Positions 7,932 through 14,535 of a stretch of DNA of 64,000 nt are shown here, one piece after another. Source of the stretch: CAXSEF01 sp964236695 (GTDB lineage Bacteria > Pseudomonadota > Alphaproteobacteria > Acetobacterales > Acetobacteraceae). The first letter of the stretch is position 1. Each line of letters begins with the position of its first letter. Location: assembly GCA_964236695.1 (NCBI GenBank), contig CAXSFU010000001.1, forward strand, positions 62,001 through 126,000, given 5' to 3'. The position numbers and the translations under genes are program-made. Under the pieces are notes generated by a model, which saw only the letters and a list, made by a program, of their open reading frames with translations, did not search any database and was not told where the DNA came from.

Positions 7932-8560
7932 GGACTGACTTCCAGGTCGGGGCGGTGGCGCAGGCCGATGGTCATGGAGACCAGAGTGCGCGGGAACAGG
8001 GCGACGAGGACGACGTGGACCACGAGGAAGGCCACCATCAGGCTCATCAGGACGAAGTGGACGACTCGCGCGGTCGGGTAGCCGCCGAGCAGGGCGGTCA
8101 GCCAGGACAGCTGCACCGGCTTCCAGATCGCCAGGCCGCTGACCACCATCAGCACGCCGAGCGCCATGGCGCCGAGGTAGAGCAGGCGCTGCACGGCGTT
8201 GTAGTGGCCGAGCGTGTGCACCAGGCGGAAGCGGAGCGCGGCAACGAGGTCGCGGGCGACGACGCGCGGGCCGACGGGCAGCATGTCGCGGCGGAAGTGG
8301 CCGCTGACCAGGCCGTAGGCGAGGTAGCACAGGCCGTCGAACAGGAGCAGCCACATGGCGGACAGGTGCCACGCGATGGCGCCGCCGAGCCAGCCGCCGA
8401 GCGTCATCCACCGCGGAAAGGTGAAGGGCAGGATCGGCGAGGCGTCGTAGATCTGCCAGCCGCTCAGGATCATGCAGATGATGGCATAGGCGCCGATCCA
8501 GTGCATGATCCGGATGGCGGGCGGGTGCGCGGACTGCCGCGGGGGGCCGGCGTGCTGCAT
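7928..8560 (-). CDS. Cytochrome b561-type membrane subunit for the molybdoenzyme
   Basis: A 210-residue integral membrane protein with four hydrophobic helices and histidines suited to haem b ligation: IMHWIGAYAII near residue 18, AIAWHLSAMWLL near 62, HTLGHYNAVQR near 115, and VVHFVLMSLMVAFLVVHVVL near 165-180. It most likely hands quinol electrons to the exported molybdopterin protein, whose gene overlaps its stop codon by 4 nt. The ATG at 8560 is chosen because AGGAG lies 9 nt upstream. An ATG three codons earlier abuts the same site with no spacing. The Mo enzyme/b561 pairing is known, but the substrate is not defined by sequence. Confidence 0.85.
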   Translation of the reverse strand: MQHAGPPRQSAHPPAIRIMHWIGAYAIICMILSGWQIYDASPILPFTFPRWMTLGGWLGGAIAWHLSAMWLLLFDGLCYLAYGLVSGHFRRDMLPVGPRVVARDLVAALRFRLVHTLGHYNAVQRLLYLGAMALGVLMVVSGLAIWKPVQLSWLTALLGGYPTARVVHFVLMSLMVAFLVVHVVLVALFPRTLVSMTIGLRHRPDLEVSP

Positions 8561-8649
8561 TTCTGCCATCTCCTGGGCAATCCCGTGCCGCTGTCCCGCG
8601 TCATATAGGGGTCGGCGCACCAGTGCCGCCATACCGGAGTGAGAATACC

Positions 8650-9348
8650 ATGATGCGGCTTCCAGGCCTTGCCCTGTTCGCGACCACAGCTCTGAGCCTT
8701 GCGGGGCTGTCCGCAGCGCGCGCGGCGCCGGAGCACCACAGGGTGCGCGGCACCGTCGTCTCCATCAGCCCGAGCACGCTGGTGGTGCATCCCGCCACCG
8801 GCAGCGACGTGAGCGTGGCGATCGGCCCGGACACCAAGTACGCGACCGTGGTGAAGTCCGACCTGTCGCACGTCGACAAGGACAGCTACATCGGCACCGC
8901 GACCAAGACCGTGGGCGACCAGCTGGTGGCGCTGGAGCTGGTGATCTTCCCGGCGTCGATGCGCGGCGCGGGCGACGGCCACTACGACTGGGACAAGCTC
9001 AGCGACAGCACGATGTCGGGCCATTCGACCGCCTCGTCGATGACCAACGGCAACGTCGACATGGCCACGCCGGCGGGCGGGGCGAAGACGGTCAGCTCGG
9101 CGATGACCAACGGCAACGTCGACACCGCGACGGACAAGTCGGGCGCCAAGCAGATCGTCGTGTCGTACAAGGGCGGCAAGCAGACCATCGTGGTGCCGCC
9201 GACCGCGCCGATCGTGATGTTCAAGCCGGCGGAGATGTCGGCCGTCAAGTCCGGCGACACCGTGTTCGTCAACGGCATGGACGACGACGGCAAGATCACC
9301 GGCGGCTTCGTGGCGGTCGGCAGCAACGGCGTCGTGCCGCCGATGTGA
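8650..9348 (+). CDS. Secreted protein with a tandem internal repeat
   Basis: A 232-residue protein with a clear Sec signal peptide (MMRLPGLALFATTALSLAG, cleavage near SARA-AP). The mature part starts with a beta-rich region (HRVRGTVVSISPSTLVVHP) like DUF5666-type OB folds and ends with another (SGDTVFVNGMDDDGKITGG). Between them the unit MTNGNVD occurs twice about 22 residues apart, each followed by a T-rich spacer, at residues ~131-175. GGAG lies 10-11 nt before the ATG at 8650. It is divergent from the cytochrome b gene, with about 90 bp between. Its location is presumably periplasmic or extracellular. Function unknown. Confidence 0.75.
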   Translation: MMRLPGLALFATTALSLAGLSAARAAPEHHRVRGTVVSISPSTLVVHPATGSDVSVAIGPDTKYATVVKSDLSHVDKDSYIGTATKTVGDQLVALELVIFPASMRGAGDGHYDWDKLSDSTMSGHSTASSMTNGNVDMATPAGGAKTVSSAMTNGNVDTATDKSGAKQIVVSYKGGKQTIVVPPTAPIVMFKPAEMSAVKSGDTVFVNGMDDDGKITGGFVAVGSNGVVPPM

Positions 9349-9451
9349 GGCGCAGGCGGGACGGCGCTCTTCCGCGCGGCGGAGGGCGCCGTTCCGCCCG
9401 TCGTGCGTGGCGCGGCGCCGGGGCGCCGCGCCTGACTCGGGGAGGGTTGCG

Positions 9452-9847
9452 ATGCCGCTTGACGACACCGGAGGCGGGCGCGAGCCCTCGCTCAACGTGT
9501 TCGGGCGACCGCTGCAGGAGTGCTCGGTCGATCCGCTGACGGGGTTCCACCGCAACGGCTGCTGCAGCACCGGCCCGGACGACCGGGGCAGCCACACCGT
9601 GTGCGCCGTGGTCACCGCGGCGTTCCTCGTGTTCAGCCGCTCGCGGGGCAATGACCTGTCCACGCCACGGGAGGAATACGGGTTCCCCGGCCTGAAGCCC
9701 GGCGACCGGTGGTGCCTGTGCGCGCCGCGCTGGCGGGAGGCGCTGGACGCGGGGTGCGCGCCGCAGGTGGTGCTCGAGGCCACGCACCGGGCGGCGCTGC
9801 TGTACTGCACGCTGGCCGATCTCGAGGCGCACGCGGCGGCACTCTAG
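9452..9847 (+). CDS. DUF2237 family protein
   Basis: A 131-residue cytosolic protein that closely fits the DUF2237 family, with NVFGRPLQECSVDPLTGFHRNGCC, TGPDDRGSHTVCA and GDRWCLCAPRW. It contains seven or more cysteines in conserved positions, suggesting metal binding or redox activity, but the family has no established function. Length is typical. GGGGAGG lies about 6 nt before the ATG at 9452. It is followed by an AT-rich repeat and then a convergent phosphatase-like gene. Confidence 0.88.
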   Translation: MPLDDTGGGREPSLNVFGRPLQECSVDPLTGFHRNGCCSTGPDDRGSHTVCAVVTAAFLVFSRSRGNDLSTPREEYGFPGLKPGDRWCLCAPRWREALDAGCAPQVVLEATHRAALLYCTLADLEAHAAAL

Positions 9848-9885
9848 GGGCGGGGCTGTCAGCTGTGATGTGATGTGCGAGAGCG

Positions 9886-10025
9886 AGAAGGAAGCGTGTT
9901 CTTTCTTGAAAGAAAGAACCAAAGAACTTTTGCTCATTAGGCTCCGGAGCCGCCCATTCCCCCGGAGTCCAATCGGCAAAGTCTTTTTGCTTCTTTTTCT
10001 TCAGAAAAAGAAGACTCTTGCTTTC
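9886..10025 (+). repeat. AT-rich double-palindrome repeat, copy 2
   Basis: TTCTTTCTTGAAAGAAAGAA at 9899-9918 and CTTTTTCTTCAGAAAAAG near 9994-10011, with CCAAAGAACTTTTGC and GCAAAGTCTTTTTGC at the inner edges. It sits between two convergent genes. Confidence 0.85.
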
Positions 10026-10119
10026 TTTTTTGCCGAAATAAGACGGATTACAGACGTCCAGGCAGGGCCATGATTGCCTTGCCGGCGATTCCGGTCATTG
10101 GGACGGCTGCGGTGGCGGG

Positions 10120-10548
10120 TCAGATAGGGTTGCGCTCGGCCCAGGCGAGGGCGGGGGTGAAGTCCACGCCGATCTCGCGGCCGCGGGCGAGCAGGGCGTC
10201 GCGGGTCATGCGGCCGGAGCCGGCGGTGGCGACGGCCCACACGAAGGCGGAGCGGGTGCCGCTGCGGCAGTAGGCGTGCACCGGGCCGTTCGCGGCCGCC
10301 AGGGCCTCGGAGAAGGCGGCGATGTCGGCGGTGGAGAGCGCGGGCAGGCTGATCGGCACGTGGCGGAACGCCATGCCGTGCTCGGCGGCCAGGCGGGCCG
10401 CGTCGGTGGCGGAGAGCTGGCCGGGGTCCTCGCCGTCGGGGCGATTGTTGATCACGAGGCGCACGCCCTGCGCCGCGAGGGCGGCGAAGTCCCCGGGCGC
10501 GACCTGGCCGGACACGGTGGTGGACGGGTCGAGTGCGACAGGGTGCAT
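10120..10548 (-). CDS. Beta-lactamase-hydrolase-like / TIGR01244-type phosphatase
   Basis: A 142-residue protein of the DUF442 family (Blh N-terminal/TIGR01244), distant relatives of cysteine-based phosphatases. The active-site loop HAYCRSGTRS (CX5R) is intact near residues 94-103. The N-terminal TTVSGQVAPGDF and VRLVINNRPDGE are typical. Related domains are fused to sulfur-handling MBL proteins in other bacteria, so a role in sulfide or persulfide metabolism is as plausible as phosphatase activity. The ATG at 10548 has GGAG 8 nt upstream. Function beyond the fold is not settled. Confidence 0.82.
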   Translation of the reverse strand: MHPVALDPSTTVSGQVAPGDFAALAAQGVRLVINNRPDGEDPGQLSATDAARLAAEHGMAFRHVPISLPALSTADIAAFSEALAAANGPVHAYCRSGTRSAFVWAVATAGSGRMTRDALLARGREIGVDFTPALAWAERNPI

Positions 10549-10663
10549 CCTGGAAACTCCGCTGCTGCGGCACGCCGCGTGCGGGCCGGCGTGCAGACTA
10601 GGCGGGCGGCGCGGCGGTGTCATGCGGGGGGCATGGCGCGGTGGCTCGGTTTGCCGTCCGGAC

Positions 10664-10800
10664 AGGAAGGCCAGGGGCTCTGCCCCTGGACCCCGCCAAG
10701 GGAGCCCCTTGGATGGCTTTCCTTAAGCGAGGCCGGGTCCAGGGGCGGCTCGCCCCTGGCGGGTCCCCGCGTCCAGGCATGGGGCAGAGCCCTGGCCTTG
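10664..10800. repeat. GC-rich four-hairpin repeat, copy 2
   Basis: Starts GGAAGGCCAGGGGCTCTGCC and ends GGGCAGAGCCCTGGCCTTG. It holds the AAGGGAGCCCCTTGG and CCAGGGGCGGCTCGCCCCTGG inner hairpins. It lies between the minus-strand phosphatase-like gene and gapR. Confidence 0.85.
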
Positions 10801-10875
10801 CGGACCGAGGCCCGCCCGTTGACCGGCCCAGGGCCGCGCGATATTCCCGCGGATTCACCGGCAGGAGACGCGGCG

Positions 10876-11178
10876 ATGGCGCTGGACACGGACACGGCGG
10901 ACGAGGCCGGGCTCGACGAGGAGCTGAAGGGCTCCGCCCCGGCCGTGGGCGGGATCGCGGCGGACCGGCTGCGCTCCATCATCGAGCGGGTGGAGCGGCT
11001 GGAGGAGGAGAAGAAGGCGCTGTCCTCGGACATCAAGGACATCTTCTCCGAGGCCAAGTCCGCGGGTTTCGACGTGAAGATCATCCGCCAGATCATCCGG
11101 CAGCGCAAACAGGAGCCGGCGGAGATCGAGGAGCAGGAGACGCTGCTGGACGTCTACCGGCGCGCGCTGGGCATGTAG
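10876..11178 (+). CDS. gapR: GapR family nucleoid-associated protein (DUF2312)
   Basis: A 100-residue DUF2312 protein. In Caulobacter, GapR binds overtwisted AT-rich DNA ahead of replication and transcription forks and stimulates topoisomerases. The conserved core is fully present: a long helix (RLRSIIERVERLEEEKKAL), DIKDIFSEAKSAGFDVK, then IIRQIIRQRKQ. The variable acidic N-terminus of about 25 residues is also usual. AGGAG lies 8 nt before the ATG at 10876. It is a single gene preceded by a repeat element. Confidence 0.93.
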   Translation: MALDTDTADEAGLDEELKGSAPAVGGIAADRLRSIIERVERLEEEKKALSSDIKDIFSEAKSAGFDVKIIRQIIRQRKQEPAEIEEQETLLDVYRRALGM

Positions 11179-11342
11179 CTCCGCGACGCCCGGGGCGGGT
11201 GTTCCGGGGCGGGCGGTGCATGGCTGCGTCGTGGGCCGCCGGCTCAACCCGGGTGGGGCGGCGGCGTTGGTCGGGCTTGGCTGGACGGGGGCTGCGGCGG
11301 GTGTCGCGGAATGATCCGGGCCGGCGGAACAGGGAGGACAGC

Positions 11343-11768
11343 ATGGGCGTCCAGGCGATCTATTCCACCACGGCGACGGCCACAGGCGGGCGCGACGGGC
11401 GCGCGGCATCGCAGGACGGCGCGCTCGATCTGGCGCTGTCGACGCCGCGCGAGATGGGCGGCGGCGGCGGCACCGGCACCAACCCGGAGCAGCTGTTCGC
11501 GGCGGGGTATTCCGCGTGCTTCATCGGCGCGATGAAGTTCGTCGCCTCGCAGGGCGGGCCGAAGGTGCCGGCCGACGCCAGCGTGACCGCGACGGTCGGC
11601 ATCGGGCCACGCTCGGAGGGCGGGTTCGGCATCACCGTGGCGCTGAAGGTGGCGTTGCCGGGGATGGCGCGCGAGGAGGCCGAGGCGCTGCTCGAGAAGG
11701 CCGACGCGACCTGCCCGTATTCCAACGCGCTGCGCGGCAACGTCGACGTGGCGCTAAGCCTGGCCTGA
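11343..11768 (+). CDS. ohr: Organic hydroperoxide resistance protein, Ohr/OsmC family
   Basis: A 141-residue thiol peroxidase that reduces organic hydroperoxides in the cytosol. Both redox cysteines are visible, in GYSACFIGAM near residue 59 and DATCPYSNAL near 124. The catalytic arginine and glutamate regions (GGRDGRA; NPEQLFAAGY) are also present. Length and motif order are those of Ohr rather than OsmC. GGAGG lies about 6 nt before the ATG. No MarR-type OhrR regulator is adjacent. Confidence 0.92.
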   Translation: MGVQAIYSTTATATGGRDGRAASQDGALDLALSTPREMGGGGGTGTNPEQLFAAGYSACFIGAMKFVASQGGPKVPADASVTATVGIGPRSEGGFGITVALKVALPGMAREEAEALLEKADATCPYSNALRGNVDVALSLA

Positions 11769-11904
11769 CCGCACGGCGCCACGGGCGCCGAACCGGGGCG
11801 GGCCACGGTCCGCCGTCACCGCTGCGGTCTGGTGCCGCTGACCGCCGCGGCATGGCCGTCGCGGGTTGCCGCGGCACGGGTGTCGCGGCCGTGAGGGAGG
11901 TTTC

Positions 11905-12603
11905 ATGGCTCAGATGCTGCGACTGTTCACCTCGCCGTCCGCGTTCCCCAACCCGCAGCGGCTGCGGCTGCTGATCCATGAGAAGGGTGTGGCCTCGCAC
12001 GTCGAGGAGGTCGTGTACGACATGGCGCCAGGGGGCGAGCAGCGCGGCTGGCGCGGGCTCAAGCGCAACCCGTGGGGCGAGACGCCGACGCTGGAGCTGG
12101 CCGATGGCAGCTTCCTGGCCGAGACCACGGCGATCGGGCGGTATCTCGACCTGAGCCTGCCGGGGCGGCGAGTCATGGGCGAGACGCCGCTGGAGCAGGC
12201 GCAGGACGCGATGTGGGACTCGCGCATCTGGGTGCAGGTGCTCTACCGGATCACCACGATGTTCCATGTGATGCACCAGGGGCTCGGGCCGAAGCTGGAG
12301 CTGACGGAGAACCGGGCCTGGGGCGAGCACTGCCGCAAGGAGGCGCTGGCGCACGCGGGGCTGGTGGACCGGCACCTGTCGGACGGGCGGGACTGGCTGC
12401 TGGGGGGCGAGCGGCCGACGTTTGCGGACATGACGCTGTGCACGGCGGTGGCGTTCTCGAAGTTCGGGCCGAACCACACGCCGCTGGACGAGCGGTTCGA
12501 GCACATCGACCGGTTCTGGAAGACCTGGCAGGCGCAGGACAGCTTCAGGTCGGCGTATGCGGACGGGGGCGGGATCGAGGAGCTGGGGCACCTGAAGAAG
12601 TAA
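11905..12603 (+). CDS. Glutathione S-transferase family protein
   Basis: A 232-residue two-domain GST. The thioredoxin-like N-terminal domain (MLRLFTSPSAFPNPQRLRLLIHEKG) has NPWGETPTLELADGSFLAETTAIGRYLD, the glutathione-binding cis-Pro and ET motif. The helical C-terminal domain contains WLLGGERPTFADMTL, the N-capping region. Substrate cannot be inferred. GGAGG lies 4-5 nt before the ATG at 11905. The TAA stop is shared with the first bases of a dispersed repeat (TAAGGCC), so the repeat begins exactly at the end of the coding sequence. Confidence 0.88.
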   Translation: MAQMLRLFTSPSAFPNPQRLRLLIHEKGVASHVEEVVYDMAPGGEQRGWRGLKRNPWGETPTLELADGSFLAETTAIGRYLDLSLPGRRVMGETPLEQAQDAMWDSRIWVQVLYRITTMFHVMHQGLGPKLELTENRAWGEHCRKEALAHAGLVDRHLSDGRDWLLGGERPTFADMTLCTAVAFSKFGPNHTPLDERFEHIDRFWKTWQAQDSFRSAYADGGGIEELGHLKK

Positions 12604-12699
12604 GGCCAGGGGCGCTGCCCCTGGACCCCGCCAGGGGGCAGCGCCCCTGGGCCGGCCTCTTGATTAATGCAGGTCCAGGGCAGAGCCCTGGCCTTGCTT
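12602..12699. repeat. GC-rich four-hairpin repeat, copy 3 (short)
   Basis: Begins inside the GST stop codon with AAGGCCAGGGGCGCTGCCCC and ends CAGGGCAGAGCCCTGGCCTT. It is shorter than most copies; the spacer reads CTCTTGATTAATGCAGG. Confidence 0.85.
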
Positions 12700-12700
12700 C

Positions 12701-13081
12701 CTACCGGCCGTTGTAGATCTCCGCGGCGACGATTGCGGACATGGTGTGCAGCAGGGCGGCGAGCGCCATCAGCAGCAGGCCGTCGACGATCATTCCCATC
12801 GGCGACAGCGACAGCCCGGCCAGGTGGAGGGACTGCGGCACGTGGGCCAGGGCGTCGTCGGCCACGGCGCGGGCCTGGGGGTCGAGGGGAACGAGGGCGG
12901 CGAGGCGGGGCAGCGCCCACCAGCCCAGGCCGCAGACCAGCACCAGGGGCGCCACGACCTCCAGCACCTGGCCGGCGAAGCCCAGCGCCCAGTGCACCAC
13001 GCCCCAGCCGGTGGCGCGCAGGCCGCGGGCGAACACGCCGGGGACCTGGCGGCGCAGGTGGTCGGTGACGTCGACTGTCAT
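12701..13081 (-). CDS. Small two-helix membrane protein of unknown function
   Basis: A 126-residue protein with two clear hydrophobic stretches, around residues 32-58 (WALGFAGQVLEVVAPLVLVCGLGWWALP) and 93-118 (MGMIVDGLLLMALAALLHTMSAIVAAE). They are separated by a soluble loop. I do not recognise the family. The ATG at 13081 has AAGGA about 10 nt upstream. It starts 55 bp after the CDF transporter stop on the same strand, so it is probably the second gene of that transcript, possibly accessory to metal efflux, although nothing in the sequence proves this. Confidence 0.65.
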   Translation of the reverse strand: MTVDVTDHLRRQVPGVFARGLRATGWGVVHWALGFAGQVLEVVAPLVLVCGLGWWALPRLAALVPLDPQARAVADDALAHVPQSLHLAGLSLSPMGMIVDGLLLMALAALLHTMSAIVAAEIYNGR

Positions 13082-13136
13082 GGGCGAAGGTCCTTGCCGG
13101 GCACGGCGGGGCGGGTGGGCGGAACGGGACGGGCGG

Positions 13137-14069
13137 TCACACCACCTCGGCGGGGCGCAGGGTGCAGGCGGCGGCGCCGTGGCTGGACTCCACCTGGAAG
13201 GTGCAGTGGCCGATGCCGAAGCGGGCGGCCACGCCGTCGCAGGCGGCGCGGATCAGGTGGTCGGGCTCGACGGGCGAGGCGTCGGCGCGGACGAGGTGGG
13301 CGGTGAGCGCGGTGCTGGTGGTGCTGAGGCCCCAGATGTGCAGGTCGTGGACCTCGGACACGCCGGGCAGGGTGCGCAGGAAGGCGTCGACCTGGGCGGG
13401 GGCGAGGCCGGCGGGCACGGCGTCCATGGCCAGCGCCATGCTTTCGCGCAGCAGGCCCCAGCTGCTCCAGCCGATCACCGCGACGATGGCGAGGCTGGCG
13501 AGCGGGTCGATCCAGGTGGCGCCGGTGAGCAGGATCATCCCGGCGGCGACCACCACGCCGGCGGAGACCGCGGCGTCGGCGGCCATGTGGAGGAAGGCGG
13601 CGCGGATGTTGAGGTCGTGCTCGCGGCCGCGCATGAACATCAGGGCGGTGGTGCCGTTGACCGCGATGCCGACGGCGGCGACCCGCATCACGGTGGCGCT
13701 GCCGACGGCATCGGGGTGGACCAGGTGGCGGATCGCCTCCACGCCGATGGCGCCGATGCCGACGAGGAGGACCACGGCGTTGGCCAGCGAGGCGAGGATG
13801 GTGCCGCGGCCCCAGCCGTAGGTGCGGCGCGCGGAGGGGGCGCGCCTCGCCAGGACGACTGCGACCCAGGCGAGGACGAGGCCGAGCACGTCGCCGAGGT
13901 TGTGCACGGCGTCGGCGAGGAGGGCGACGGAGTGGGCGGCGAGGCCGAAGAACACCTGCAGGGCGACGAAGCCGGCGTTGAGCGCGGTGCCGACGGCGAA
14001 GGCGGCGTCGAAGCGGGCGGGGGCGTGGGAGTGGGCCGGGTGGTCGTCGTGCGCGTGGTCGTGGTCCAT
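13137..14069 (-). CDS. Cation diffusion facilitator, CzcD-type metal exporter
   Basis: A 310-residue inner-membrane Me2+/H+ antiporter (CDF). It starts with a His/Asp-rich metal-binding tail (MDHDHAHDDHPAHSHAP). The first intramembrane zinc site is readable in LLADAVHNLGDVLG (TM2) and the second in FLHMAADAAVSAG (TM5). The C-terminal cytoplasmic domain has GVSEVHDLHIWGLS and a final cysteine/histidine cluster (HCTFQVE). This pattern fits Zn/Co/Cd export of the CzcD/ZitB group. GGGAGG lies 8 nt before the ATG at 14069. An in-frame GTG at 14258 would add a hydrophobic N-terminal extension, judged unlikely. Confidence 0.92.
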   Translation of the reverse strand: MDHDHAHDDHPAHSHAPARFDAAFAVGTALNAGFVALQVFFGLAAHSVALLADAVHNLGDVLGLVLAWVAVVLARRAPSARRTYGWGRGTILASLANAVVLLVGIGAIGVEAIRHLVHPDAVGSATVMRVAAVGIAVNGTTALMFMRGREHDLNIRAAFLHMAADAAVSAGVVVAAGMILLTGATWIDPLASLAIVAVIGWSSWGLLRESMALAMDAVPAGLAPAQVDAFLRTLPGVSEVHDLHIWGLSTTSTALTAHLVRADASPVEPDHLIRAACDGVAARFGIGHCTFQVESSHGAAACTLRPAEVV

Positions 14070-14397
14070 CGGCCGATCCTCCCTGGCGGCCTGCCGTGGC
14101 ACGGCGTGAGGGCCGAGGCGGGCGTGGCGGTTCGGGGCGTTGCGTAGCATGGCGGCGGCTGGGCGGTATATGGCGGGTGCGACCCAGGCAAGCCATTGCC
14201 AGATGCCCGCGGGCCAGCCGGCCAGCGGGATGTGCGCCCATGGCGCGGCGAGCCACACGACGGTGCCGCCGCCGAGCGCGTGGATGCCGAAGCCGCCAAG
14301 GGCTGCCCTGCGCCGGGCGATCTGACGTGCCGGAACCTGACGTAGCTCCGTCGATCTACCGTGTCATACTGGCGGCTGGTTGTGCCGACCGATCAGG
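14070..14397. other. Region upstream of the CDF gene
   Basis: On the minus strand, in phase with the CDF gene, about 95 codons stay open and read as a plausible small membrane segment (VWLAAPWAHIPLAGWP, then GIWQWLAWVAPAIY). No Shine-Dalgarno site supports a separate start at the GTG at 14258, and a separate gene would need a stop before 14069, which is absent. It could be a remnant, a 5' extension or chance. No other gene is seen. Confidence 0.35.
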
Positions 14398-14527
14398 AAA
14401 GGAAGGCCAGGGGCGCTGCCCCTGGACCCCGCCAAAGGCCGAGCCTTTGGAATCCATTTCTCAAGTAAGGCCGGGTCCAGGGGCGGCTCGCCCCTGGCGG
14501 GTCTGGGCAGAGCCCAGCCTTGCCTTG
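14398..14527. repeat. GC-rich four-hairpin repeat, copy 4
   Basis: A near-consensus copy: CCAGGGGCGCTGCCCCTGG, CCAAAGGCCGAGCCTTTGG, spacer TTTCTCAAGTAAGG, CCAGGGGCGGCTCGCCCCTGG, then GGGCAGAGCCCAGCCTTG. It follows the 3' end of the acyl-CoA synthetase gene (minus strand) by about 9 bp. Confidence 0.88.
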
Positions 14528-14535
14528 ACTTGCCT

